A DNA stretch of 64,000 nt from JBCDCE01 sp039182515 (GTDB lineage: Bacteria; Pseudomonadota; Alphaproteobacteria; Rhodobacterales; Rhodobacteraceae). This document shows, one piece after another, positions 19,501 to 28,380 of this stretch. Position numbers and translations under genes: made by a program. A model generated the notes under the pieces. That model was not told the origin of the DNA and ran no database searches. It saw only the letters and a list, made by a program, of their open reading frames with translations. Each line of letters begins with the position of its first letter. Position 1 is the stretch's first letter. The stretch is taken from positions 1-64,000 of the forward strand of contig JBCDCE010000005.1 in assembly GCA_039182515.1 (NCBI GenBank), in the 5' to 3' direction.

Positions 19501-21990
19501 CCCGAGCAAATTGAACTGTCGGAGGTGCAACCTGCTTCGGAGATCACGGGCCGTCTCGCATCAGGGGCGATGTCTCATGGCGCGCTTGTTGCGTCGGCCC
19601 ATGAGGCGGTCGCCCACGGCACCAATATGGCAGGTGGTATGTCGAACTCTGGCGAAGGGGGCGAACATATTACGCGCTATGGCACCATTCGGGCCAGCCG
19701 TATCAAGCAATTCGCCTCTGGGCGCTTTGGGGTTTGGGCCGGCTATTTGGCAGATCCAAACCTAGAAGAAATTGAGATCAAGATTGGCCAAGGCGCGAAG
19801 CCCGGTGAGGGTGGTCAGCTGCCCGCTCCTAAGGTCACAGTCGAGATTGCAGCCGCGCGAGGTGGGACACCTGGGGTCGAGTTGATTAGCCCGCCTCCGC
19901 ACCATGATACCTAGTCCATCGAAGACCTCGGCCAATTGATCCACGATGCCAAAGCAGCACGTGTGCGCGTGATTGTGAAACTCGTTTCATCAGAGGGCAT
20001 CGGCACAATTGCGGTGGGTGTGGCCAAAGCGGGGGCCGATGTTATCAACGTGGCGGGCAACACCGGTGGCACTGGAGCGGCAGCGGTAACTTCGCTCAAG
20101 TACACCGGTCGCGCAGCTGAGATCGGGATCGCTGAGGTACATCAAGCCCTGTGCGCCAATGGAATTCGTCAGAAGGTATTGCTTCGGTGTTCTGGTGCCA
20201 TGCAAACGGGATCAGACGTTGTAAAAGCCTCGCTCTTGGGCGGCGATAGTTTTGAGTTCGGCACAACTGCATTGATGATGTTGAAATGCGTTATGGCGAA
20301 AAACTGTAACGTGAAATGCCCGGCAGGATTAACGACGAACCCAGAGGTATTTGACGGTGATCCAAGAGCACTGGCGCAGTATTTGCTGAACATCGCCCAT
20401 GAGGTTCGCGAGATACTCGCAAAATTAGGTCTCAAGAGTCTCGACGAAGCGCGGGGTCGTGCCGATCTTCTGCACCTTTTGGATCATCCCTCCTCCGTAG
20501 GCCACCTTGACCTGCGCGCGATGCTCCAGAATGTCCCTGAAGTTAAGGTATCGGACCCGGTCTATTTAGAAAAAGACTTTGGTGTGGATGACGCCCTGCT
20601 CGAACAGGTCAAGGCGCGCATATTTGCTGGGGATGAACGCGCAATCGAACTGCGCCCGAACACGCCCTTGAACAATCGCAACAAGACGGTTGGCGGACAG
20701 CTCGGGATCGATATCGAACGATTGCTTAATCACGAGACAGAGGCCTTGCCATCCGCGGCTTTTGAGGACGCGCGCGGGAGACGGTATCTTGATCAACGCG
20801 CCATCCGCGTGGTCACGCAGGGCTCTGCAGGTCAGAGTTTTGGTGCCTTTTGCAACGACGGCATGGTTATGCAGCACACAGGCACCTGCAACGATGGCGT
20901 GGGCAAAGGCGCCAGCGGTGGAGAGATCATCGTAAGAAGCCCCGGCGGAGCCAAAGGTCGGGAAAATGTCCTGATTGGAAACTTTGCTTTGTTCGGTGCA
21001 ACCGGTGGTCGCACCTTTGTTGAAGGTCAAGCAGGTGACCGTTTTGCTGTGCGAAACTCAGGCGCGACGGCTGTTGTTGAAGGGGTTGGCGATTTCTGCG
21101 CGGAATACATGACCAATGGCGCGATCTTGAACCTCGGAGGTTTTTCAAAAGGGTTCGGAAACGGCATGTCCGGTGGTTTTGCCTATCAATACGACCCCGA
21201 AGGCCGCCTTCCAGAAATGCTGAGCGCAGATTCTGTATTGATGGGCACTCTGACGGATGGATCGGCACATGCCGACATTCATTCAGACGCGGTAAAACAG
21301 ATGCTTGCTTGGCATATTGAGGCAACGGGCTCGTCGCTCGGTCAGGCCCTGCTTGACGATTGGGATGAAACCCAAAAGCATATGTCCTGGATCATGCCAA
21401 AAGCGCTGCTCCAATACCAAGATGCTGACGCGATCCTCGCAGCGCGGAGCCGAAAAGAACTGTTGGAAGAGCTCTCCACAGCCTTGTCGACCCACCAGAT
21501 CACCACTCTCAAAGCCGCTTGGAAGTCCGGTCAACCAGTTCACAAAGGATCTGTCCCCGATTACGGGACGATGGATACAGGCGAGATGTATCGCTTGCTC
21601 AACAGTTACACCGTTTTGGAACAGGCACAGGTTTTGGCAGCCAAGCGCGTTGGAAGTCAGGACCTTCGCGCCCGCGATAAGGCCGCGCGCAACCTCGTTT
21701 TGACAGAAGACTTCAGCCTGATGGCGGCCTTGGCCAAGCACGCCCGCAAGGCTGTGGATGGCTACGATGATCTCGAACTTGCTGTTCTCGTTGCCAACAA
21801 GCGTCTGAACGACTTCAAACGCGCTTTGTCCTTGAGAAACATCCTCAGCATGGACAGTCCCGGCACCTATGCCTGGATCCTTCATCAAGACCGCAAAAAC
21901 CGTACTGCGCTTGGCGAAGTGCCAAGCTTTGACCAACTCTTTGCCCAAAATGCGCTGCCCGATGTGGTGGCCCGCACCGCTGCGGAGTGA
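16528..21990 (+). CDS. Glutamate synthase-related large protein (GltB-like, about 1,820 aa) with an in-frame TAG
   Basis: GltB-fold amidotransferase/synthase, longer than the usual ~1,500 residues. The start is a TTG at 16528, 7 nt after GAGGAG; ATG 16537 is an alternative. Domains: N-terminal glutamine amidotransferase with catalytic Cys20 (EHSSCGVGFL) after a short propeptide; a central domain; the FMN barrel with FASGRFGVWAGYL and GQGAKPGEGGQLP; the iron-sulphur cysteines of KCVMAKNCNVKCPAG (Cx5Cx3C); the GXGXG beta-helix (NDGVGKGASGGEIIV, GFSKGFGNGMSGG); and a C-terminal extension of about 200 residues. The frame is interrupted once, by TAG at 19912-19914 (residue 1129), within SPPPHHDT-stop-SIEDLGQL, where Tyr is expected. 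Downstream sequence stays in the same frame and fully conserved. The next gene is a CysJ-like reductase, and no GltD is present. If the TAG is real, the product loses its FMN/Fe-S half. Confidence 0.88.
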
Positions 21991-21992
21991 AC

Positions 21993-23756
21993 ATGAACGA
22001 ACTCACCAAAGTCCCCTATATCCCCCAGGATGCCCCGTTTTCTGATGAGCAAAAGACGTGGCTTGGCGGGTTTCTTGCCGGTCTGCATTCAAGGCTGATT
22101 GTAGGCGGCGGACAGGCTGCGCCAAACGCAACGCCCGTTGAAACAAAACCAATCGATATCATCTATGGCACCCAAACCGGAACCGCAGAGATCGTTGCAA
22201 ACGATGCCGCTGAACAAGCCCGTGCCAAAGGGTTTGCGCCTCGCGTGGCCGAGATGGACGAGATTGAGATGGATCAGCTTGCGAGCATGCAAAACTTGCT
22301 CGTGGTTGTGTCGACCTACGGCGAAGGCGAAATGCCTGACAACGCGCATCAATTCTGGGACGCGCTCGCTGCCAGCACGGCACCGAGGTTAGAGCACCTA
22401 AATTACGGGGTGCTGGCCTTAGGGGACACAAGCTACGAACACTTCTGCCAAGCTGGAAAATTGGTGGATACACGCTTGGAGCAGCTTGGTGCAAAGCGTC
22501 TGGGTGACCGGGTTGATTGCGATATTGACTATGAGGAATTGGCGGAAGCTTGGATTGGCGCGGTTTTGCCCGAGCCAAGCGATGTTGCGACCGGAGCCAC
22601 CGCTTCTGCACCCGCCGCGGCAGCCATGACGGCTCAGAAAAAGTCTGGCTACGGCCGGAAGAACCCATTTGTCTCCACCGTGCTAGAGAACCGAAATCTC
22701 TCGGGCGCAAAGTCAGCCAAAGAAATTCGCCACATCGCATTTGATTTGGGTGAAAGCGGGCTGACTTATGACGCGGGGGATGCGCTGGGCGTCATGCCGG
22801 TGAACGCGCCTGACCTCGTCCAAAACTGGTTGGACCGGCTTGGGGCGCGGGCTGATTTTGACCTTGGCGGTATTTCCCTTGGCGAACAACTGACCACTGG
22901 GCTCGAGATAATGACCCCAAGCCGCGAATTGATCCGCGCAATTGAAAAGGTCGCTGGGCATGATGAATTGTCTCATGTTGTTGGACATGGGGACAAAGAA
23001 GCCCTCGAGCATTTCCTTTGGGGAAAAGACGCCCTGGATCTTTTAAACCTAAACCCAGATCTCAAGTTTGACGCCAAAGAAGTGGTCAGCTGGCTCAAGC
23101 CGCTGCAGCATCGCGCCTATTCAATTTCTTCAAGCCCCAAGGCGCATGAGGGAGAAGTTCACCTCACCGTTGCAGCGGTGCGTTGGATGTACGAGGCGCG
23201 TCCCCACCGTGGCGTCTGTTCCACCTTCTTGGCAGATCATGTGCCAGAGGGTGCGAGCGCGGGTATTTTTATGTCTCCAAACAAGAGCTTCCGGGTGCCC
23301 GAGGACGATCACGTCCCAATGATTATGGTTGGTCCGGGCACAGGTGTAGCACCATTTCGCGCCTTCCTAGAAGAACGGCAAGCGCGCAGCGCGTCAGGGG
23401 CAAATTGGCTCTTCTTTGGAGATCAACATCGCGGCGATGATTTTATCTATGAAGATGAAATCGGGGCGTTTAGCGAAAGTGGCCTTTTGACCCGGCTCGA
23501 TCTCGCTTTCTCCCGGGATCAGGCAGACAAAATCTATGTTCAACACCGGATGGCTGAGAACGGCAAAGACCTCTTTGGCTACCTCGAAGAAGGTGGGCAT
23601 TTTTACGTGTGTGGGGATGCGACACGCATGGCCAAAGACGTTGACGCAGCGCTCCATAAAATCATCGAAACCCAGGGTGGCATGACCCCCGAGGCGGCAA
23701 CCGAATACGTGAACCTCCTCAAGCGCGATAAGCGTTATGTGCGGGACGTATACTAA
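21993..23756 (+). CDS. CysJ-like diflavin reductase (flavodoxin + FAD/NADPH domains)
   Basis: 587-residue diflavin oxidoreductase. An N-terminal helix (PFSDEQKTWLGGFLAGL) precedes a flavodoxin domain (IIYGTQTGTAEIVAND, STYGEGEMPDNA, LGDTSYEHFC). It is followed by the FAD domain (HRAYSISSSPK) and NADPH domain (GPGTGVAPFRAFLEER, HFYVCGDATRMAKDV), ending RYVRDVY as CysJ proteins do. It moves electrons from NADPH through FAD and FMN to a partner. In the classical enzyme the partner is CysI sulphite reductase, but no CysI is in the window; the gene instead starts 2 nt after the glutamate-synthase-like stop (a GTG even overlaps that stop at 21987). That strongly suggests the upstream protein is its electron acceptor or that the two act in one pathway. 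Confidence 0.88.
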   Translation: MNELTKVPYIPQDAPFSDEQKTWLGGFLAGLHSRLIVGGGQAAPNATPVETKPIDIIYGTQTGTAEIVANDAAEQARAKGFAPRVAEMDEIEMDQLASMQNLLVVVSTYGEGEMPDNAHQFWDALAASTAPRLEHLNYGVLALGDTSYEHFCQAGKLVDTRLEQLGAKRLGDRVDCDIDYEELAEAWIGAVLPEPSDVATGATASAPAAAAMTAQKKSGYGRKNPFVSTVLENRNLSGAKSAKEIRHIAFDLGESGLTYDAGDALGVMPVNAPDLVQNWLDRLGARADFDLGGISLGEQLTTGLEIMTPSRELIRAIEKVAGHDELSHVVGHGDKEALEHFLWGKDALDLLNLNPDLKFDAKEVVSWLKPLQHRAYSISSSPKAHEGEVHLTVAAVRWMYEARPHRGVCSTFLADHVPEGASAGIFMSPNKSFRVPEDDHVPMIMVGPGTGVAPFRAFLEERQARSASGANWLFFGDQHRGDDFIYEDEIGAFSESGLLTRLDLAFSRDQADKIYVQHRMAENGKDLFGYLEEGGHFYVCGDATRMAKDVDAALHKIIETQGGMTPEAATEYVNLLKRDKRYVRDVY

Positions 23757-23771
23757 CGAAAGCCATGCCTC

Positions 23772-24719
23772 GTGCCCCAGGCCGCAACTTCCGCTTTTCC
23801 ACCCTGTTTGACCCAAAACCCGCTGCCGCACGCCCTGGCGGAATACGACGCGTCAGCTCAATTGAGTTCGCTTGGCGCGGCCTTTGAGCCGCTCGCGATG
23901 GTCGGAACGCTCTTTGACGACGCCTTGGTGACCACGCAAAATTCTGGCGCCTTAATGTCGTGCTATGGCGGATACGCCGCGCTCCAACGCTCTGACATGC
24001 CTTTGCGCCTGACGCGGGCCATCAGCCGAGCTGATATGCGCTTTGCGGCGGATCAATCGATTAACCTCACGCGTGTGACAGAAGGTGAGCGCACCTCCCT
24101 GATCGCTTTGAACCGCAACAACACCGTGCAGCATAGAGTTCAACTTACGGCCCCGGGAGATGGCCTGGCAGCGCGTGCTTTGGAGCGAAACGCACATTGC
24201 ATATGCCCCGCGGCATCCTCAAAGCCACCCAATGTGGTTTCGCTGACAACCATCCGATCCGCGCGCCAAAATTGGCAGTCTTTCGACGTGGGTCAGCATC
24301 TCAACCAATTTCTCTGCGATCGCGGCCAGGAGCGTCACGCAGCTTTAGGCCATGTTGGTCAGTCCAAGGCTTGGGAGGTTGGGCTCGGTGTATTGCCGAG
24401 TTTTGTGACGTTTCTGTGCGAAAAAGCCGTTCAAACGGTGAGGGTCGTTGTGGGGGACGGGCTATTGCAAATGGATGTGGGAGCGCTCTCGCAAGCTGAA
24501 ACCTATGACAGCGTTATTTTGGCCACGTCGCGCGAGCGAAGCTTCGCGATTGATTTTTCGAAAGTGGGATCAGCCTGGGTGACAGTTTCGCGCTGTCTTT
24601 CGCAGCTCGAACTTTACGATGATCTTGGACAAGGCTTGGCGATTATAGGTCGAGATCCATACCAAAACCCCGCGATCTTTACCGATATGCTTCTCGCTCT
24701 GCCAAAGCTCAGTACGTGA
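23772..24719 (+). CDS. Divergent HmuS/ChuS-like haem-handling protein (tentative)
   Basis: 315-residue protein from a GTG start 15 nt after the diflavin reductase gene. Weak but ordered resemblance to both halves of HmuS/ChuS haem-degrading/transport proteins. In the first half, LVTTQNSGALMSCYGGY falls where 'TRNxxxVHExxGxY' is usual, and SLIALNRNNTVQHRVQLT where 'SLQFFDxxGTAVHKVxL' is usual. In the second half, VRVVVGDGLLQMDVG, GSAWVTVS and SQLELYDDLGQGLAIIGRDP match the order VFVGNxGCIQIHxG, WVVRKP, SLExFD. Many signature residues, including the usual haem-ligand His motif, are missing. It may be a degenerate or repurposed family member. No haem transporter is nearby. Could be an unrelated hypothetical protein. 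Confidence 0.45.
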   Translation: MPQAATSAFPPCLTQNPLPHALAEYDASAQLSSLGAAFEPLAMVGTLFDDALVTTQNSGALMSCYGGYAALQRSDMPLRLTRAISRADMRFAADQSINLTRVTEGERTSLIALNRNNTVQHRVQLTAPGDGLAARALERNAHCICPAASSKPPNVVSLTTIRSARQNWQSFDVGQHLNQFLCDRGQERHAALGHVGQSKAWEVGLGVLPSFVTFLCEKAVQTVRVVVGDGLLQMDVGALSQAETYDSVILATSRERSFAIDFSKVGSAWVTVSRCLSQLELYDDLGQGLAIIGRDPYQNPAIFTDMLLALPKLST

Positions 24720-24733
24720 AAAGCCCGGTCTAC

Positions 24734-24832
24734 AGCGTTTGACGAAATACCTGAGATATCGTGCATCAGCTAACGCGTTGAAACCAAGGGTTTCAGGCAG
24801 TGTTAGGTGATTCAGGTTTTTCGCATAACGCT
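24734..24832. repeat. 99-bp fold-back repeat, copy 2
   Basis: Second copy, 99 bp, same orientation. Outer arms AGCGTT/AACGCT; ATACCTGA with TCAGGTT; CTAACGC with GTGTTAG (one G-T pair); GAAACC with GGTTTC. It sits 14 bp after the HmuS-like stop and 42 bp before the MATE start, so it is transcribed or read into the MATE leader. Confidence 0.9.
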
Positions 24833-24874
24833 TTAATAGCTGAAGGCCGTGTCTAGGCCTTAGGAGGCTTCCTC

Positions 24875-26224
24875 ATGTCAGAGACATTCCAGCGTAAAAG
24901 TCTATTCAAAATCACTTTTCCGCTGTTTGTTTATGCAATTTTGTCGGTGGCGGTGACATTTGCAGATACTGCTTTGCTCGCGAACTATTCAGATAATCTT
25001 GCTGCGTCCGTAAGTTTGGCCAACCAAATTTTGGGTGTGGCCTACGATTTGTCGGCTTTGCTCTCCGTCGGGGCCTTGGTTCTCATTTCTCAGCATTTGG
25101 GCCGCAACGAAATTGAGGCGGCTCGCAGCATCGCGCTGATCGGAATGGCGGCTGGCATGCTTTTGGGCTTGGCGATTGCCTCTGTTTTGATCCTGGGCGC
25201 GCCCTTCTTCGCAAATTGGGTCAACGTTCCCGCGGAAGTCTATAGAGACGTCCTTGCCTATATCTACATCATCGCGCTCGCGATGGTGTTTCATGGCGTC
25301 ATCATGTCTGCGCAAGCGGCGCTTACGGGTTTCGGAATGACGCTCGTGATTTTGATCGTGGGGGTGGTTGCCAATGTTGTTTACCTGGGTCTCGAATACA
25401 CCCTGATCTATGGGGCCTTTGGGTTTCCCGAACTTGGGGTTTACGGAGCGGCCTGGTCCACCGTGATCGTACGAGGCGGCACAATTGTGCTTTTGATCTA
25501 CTTTTTGCGCCGCCGCTTGGGACTAAGCTTTCGAACTAAGCCTGAGGCCTTTTGGGCCAAGACGCGGAGGATCCTCAATATTTCTTACCCGAGCGTTGCC
25601 GAAAACCTGGCTTACAATCTTTACCAGCTCACGGTTGTGTCTTTGATTGCAGTGCTGGGTGTCAGCTCGGTGTTAACCAGATCCTATGCTCTCACAATCA
25701 CGCAGCTCATTATGATCATCACTTTGGTGATCACGCACGGCAACCAGGTGCTGGTTGGCTATGATCGTGGCGCGGAAGACTATGAAGCGGCCTTTCGGCG
25801 CGCGCAGCATACCGCGGTGATCACGGGGGCTTTGGCGATGCTGGCGTCTTGGTGTCTTTATCTAAACGCCGATTTTCTGATCAAGCTTTTGACCGAAGAC
25901 CAAGCTGTGATCGGTGCTATCAGCGCAATTCTGTTTCTTCAGATTTTTGTAACACCGCTCAACACAGTTAATCTTTTGATCTTCAACTCGCTTAAGGCCT
26001 GTGGGGACGTGAACCGGCCAGTCCTCATCAACCTCGGTCTGACCTTCGGCATCGCATTGCCCTTGGCTTATGTTGCCGTTGCCGTGTGGGAGCTGGGTGT
26101 GGTGGGACTTTGGTATGTCTACATTGTCGAGGAAGGCTTAAAGGCGGCAGCAATGTTTACTCTGTGGCGCAGTCGAACGTGGCAGCGCTATGAAGTGATG
26201 GAGGGGTCAGCTCCAAAACTCTGA
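24875..26224 (+). CDS. MATE family efflux transporter
   Basis: 449-residue polytopic inner-membrane protein with about 12 TM helices in two related halves, typical of Na+- or H+-coupled MATE drug/metabolite exporters. Supporting features: the N-terminal FPLFVYAILSVAVTFADTALLA helix, the ASVSLANQIL loop, NILNISYPS before the second half and its conserved Ala/Gly-rich helices. Strong ribosome-binding site TTAGGAGG before the ATG. It stands between the HmuS-like gene and the siderophore-uptake operon on the same strand. A role as siderophore exporter is possible from position only; no siderophore biosynthesis genes are present. Confidence 0.85.
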   Translation: MSETFQRKSLFKITFPLFVYAILSVAVTFADTALLANYSDNLAASVSLANQILGVAYDLSALLSVGALVLISQHLGRNEIEAARSIALIGMAAGMLLGLAIASVLILGAPFFANWVNVPAEVYRDVLAYIYIIALAMVFHGVIMSAQAALTGFGMTLVILIVGVVANVVYLGLEYTLIYGAFGFPELGVYGAAWSTVIVRGGTIVLLIYFLRRRLGLSFRTKPEAFWAKTRRILNISYPSVAENLAYNLYQLTVVSLIAVLGVSSVLTRSYALTITQLIMIITLVITHGNQVLVGYDRGAEDYEAAFRRAQHTAVITGALAMLASWCLYLNADFLIKLLTEDQAVIGAISAILFLQIFVTPLNTVNLLIFNSLKACGDVNRPVLINLGLTFGIALPLAYVAVAVWELGVVGLWYVYIVEEGLKAAAMFTLWRSRTWQRYEVMEGSAPKL

Positions 26225-26321
26225 TTTAGAAGATGCGAATGACCCAGCGGAGCCTCTGGTCAAGCCATCTGAAATTCGTCATATCAGGGGCCAGCCCGCA
26301 TGGGGCGATTTGCGAAGGCGC

Positions 26322-26364
26322 TTGATCCAAAAAGAAGATCAAAATCTTCAACCTCTTGGATCAA
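26322..26364 (+). promoter_or_regulatory. Nested inverted repeats in the siderophore-operon leader
   Basis: Outer perfect arms TTGATCCAA (26322-26330) and TTGGATCAA (26356-26364) enclose inner perfect arms GAAGAT (26334-26339) and ATCTTC (26344-26349), making a 43-nt stem-loop about 60 nt before the binding-protein start. It could be a regulator-binding site or an RNA structure in the leader. Confidence 0.55.
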
Positions 26365-26401
26365 ATGATCGAACAAAAGCTTTCGCAAAGTGCTCCGGCC
26401 A

Positions 26402-26420
26402 GCAATTTGATTGCAATTTG
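26402..26420 (+). promoter_or_regulatory. Direct repeat just before the binding-protein start
   Basis: GCAATTTG at 26402-26409 is repeated at 26413-26420, an 11-bp period (one helical turn), ending 2 nt before the ATG. No clear Shine-Dalgarno is seen here. Possible operator for an iron regulator; it does not match a standard Fur box by eye. Confidence 0.4.
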
Positions 26421-26422
26421 CT

Positions 26423-27391
26423 ATGGGCTCAAACGTGTTCATTCGATGCCTTTTCATCTGGTTTGCACTGGTCAAGGCCACTGTGGCAGACGAGCGTGTT
26501 CTCACGCACCGCTTTGGAACCACCACGGTGACTGGTACCCCTGAACGCGTTGTTTCGCTTTCCTTCATTGGCCACGACTATCTACTTGGTTTAGGGGTCA
26601 CGCCGATTGCGCTCAGGTATTGGTATGGCGACGGCCCTTTTGGTGTTTGGCCCTGGGCAGCAGGCTATCTTGGCGATGCAAAGCCAGACGTCATCTATGG
26701 GGCAATCGACGTAGAAGCCGTGGCCCTTATAAAACCAGATCTGATTTTGGCGCAGTGGTCCGGCATTACAGAAACTGAATATCGGCTTTTGTCCCAAGTT
26801 GCTCCGACTTTACCGCCGCCCGCAGGCGCTACGGACTATAGCGCGAGCTGGCCACAAATGCTGCGCCAAATGGGTCTCGCTTTGAACAAAGAAGAAAAGG
26901 CTGAAACGCAGATTGCGGAGATCAACACGCGTTTTCAGACCCTCCGAGACGCGCATCCAGAGTGGCAAGGCCGTACGGCAGTTTCTGTTTGGCCTGATCA
27001 AGTGGGCGCTTACACGCGCGCGGATATCAGAGGACAATTTCTTGAGGAACTTGGCTTTGTAAATGCGCCAGATGTGCAGGCTTTGGTAAACTCAAACACT
27101 TACAACGTGCGCATCTCGCGCGAAGATCTGGACCCGATTGATACGGATTTGCTGCTATGGCTCACTGTGAGCGATGCTCAAGATGCCCTTGCTAGAATTA
27201 CCCTGCGCCCAACGATGAACGCAGTCAAAGAAGGGCGTGAGATTATTGCGGACCCGGATCTAACAGCGGCCCTGAGCCATTCTAGCCCCCTTGCCATCAC
27301 CTACGCTCTCGATCGCCTTGTACCCATGATACAAGCTGCGATGGATGGAGACCCAGAAACACCTGTAACCCAACAAGAGGCATCGCAATGA
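26423..27391 (+). CDS. ABC transporter, periplasmic iron-siderophore binding protein
   Basis: 322-residue secreted protein from the ATG at 26423, with a signal peptide (NVFIRCLFIWFALVKATVA) and no lipobox Cys. It has the class III binding-protein (FhuD/FecB/BtuF) layout: TPERVVSLSFIGHDYLLGLGVTPIAL, DVEAVALIKPDLILA, the long connecting helix around MGLALNKEEKAE, and a second lobe with AYTRADIRGQFLEELGF. It delivers a ferric siderophore to the two FecCD permeases encoded next; its stop overlaps the first permease start (ATGA). The siderophore class cannot be read from sequence. Confidence 0.9.
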   Translation: MGSNVFIRCLFIWFALVKATVADERVLTHRFGTTTVTGTPERVVSLSFIGHDYLLGLGVTPIALRYWYGDGPFGVWPWAAGYLGDAKPDVIYGAIDVEAVALIKPDLILAQWSGITETEYRLLSQVAPTLPPPAGATDYSASWPQMLRQMGLALNKEEKAETQIAEINTRFQTLRDAHPEWQGRTAVSVWPDQVGAYTRADIRGQFLEELGFVNAPDVQALVNSNTYNVRISREDLDPIDTDLLLWLTVSDAQDALARITLRPTMNAVKEGREIIADPDLTAALSHSSPLAITYALDRLVPMIQAAMDGDPETPVTQQEASQ

Positions 27392-28380
27392 GCACGCGTA
27401 TGGCGTTAAGTGCTTTCGGATTGGCCCTGCTTTTGGCACTGACCTCTTTAGCATTGGGTGTGCGAGAAATGACCCTCGCGACTGTGCTTGAAGCCTTCAC
27501 CGCTTTTGATGAAACAAACGCCGATCACATCGTCGTTCGAGAGCTCCGTCTTACCCGTGGCTTTGCCGCCATCTTGGCAGGAGCTGCCCTTGGTGTGTCG
27601 GGCGCATTGATGCAGTCCATGACCCGCAATCCGTTAGCCGATCCCGGACTGTTGGGGATCAATGCTGGGGGTGCCTTTGGTGTGGTACTGGGCATTTGGG
27701 GGCTGCAGATCACCGCGCCAGGTGGGCTTGTGATCCCAGCTTTGGTCGGCGCGACTGTTACGTCATTGCTCGTTTTGATCTTAGGAAGCGGTGGATCCAA
27801 AACTGGCCCAGACCCTGTTCGAATGGTCTTAGTCGGTGCGGCTCTGAGCGCCCTCTTTCTGTCACTGACCTGGGGCTTATTGATCCTCGCTCGGCAAACC
27901 TTGGATATTTATCGCTATTGGGTTTTGGGCGGTTTTCAACAAGTTGATCCTGCGAGCATGCAGGCCGTCCTACCCTTGTTTGTCGCTGGATTTGTTTTGG
28001 CTGGCCTTGCTGCGTTTTTGCTCAACCCGCTGGCCTTGGGCGACGATACGGCACGTGCGCTTGGAGCCAGGGTTGGCTTTGTACGCGCGCTAACACTCTG
28101 CGCAATTGTTCTTTTATGCGCCACCACGGTTTCGCTTGCTGGGCCCATTGCTTTTCTGGGGCTTTTGGTTCCCCATCTTGTTCGGCCCTTTGCACGGGGG
28201 GACGTCCGGCGTTTGGCAATGGGGTCGGCAGCTCTAGGCGCAATCCTTGCGATTTTGGCCGATCTCTTAGGCCGCATGATATTACCGGGTCAGGAGCTTG
28301 AGGCCGGAGTGATCATGGCACTCATTGGCGGGCCGTTCTTGATCGCGATGGTGCAACGCAGGCAGGCGGTATCGCTATGA
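27388..28380 (+). CDS. Iron-siderophore ABC permease, FecCD family (first)
   Basis: 330-residue inner-membrane permease with about nine to ten TM helices. Family signatures are RELRLTRGFAAILAGAALGVSGALMQ, MTRNPLADPGLLGINAGGAFG, and the coupling-helix region near GPIAFLGLLVPHLVRPFARGD with the GRMILPGQELEAGVIMALIGGPF ending. It overlaps both neighbours by ATGA junctions, so the operon is tightly coupled. It likely pairs with the next gene as a heterodimer. Confidence 0.94.
   Translation: MSTRMALSAFGLALLLALTSLALGVREMTLATVLEAFTAFDETNADHIVVRELRLTRGFAAILAGAALGVSGALMQSMTRNPLADPGLLGINAGGAFGVVLGIWGLQITAPGGLVIPALVGATVTSLLVLILGSGGSKTGPDPVRMVLVGAALSALFLSLTWGLLILARQTLDIYRYWVLGGFQQVDPASMQAVLPLFVAGFVLAGLAAFLLNPLALGDDTARALGARVGFVRALTLCAIVLLCATTVSLAGPIAFLGLLVPHLVRPFARGDVRRLAMGSAALGAILAILADLLGRMILPGQELEAGVIMALIGGPFLIAMVQRRQAVSL

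Noticed and set aside
9..19914. TAG reassigned to an amino acid (for example by a suppressor or pyrrolysine system)
   Set aside because: The two internal TAGs replace different residues (Lys and Tyr), and TAG ends many intact genes here (MBL-fold, kinase, HemY-like, DGPF, sigma factor, hydrolase, cytochrome b, TtdB-like).
21993..23756. Calling this gene cysJ of a sulphite reductase
   Set aside because: The fold is CysJ-like but no CysI is present and the gene is coupled to the GltB-like gene; the symbol would imply a function not supported by context.
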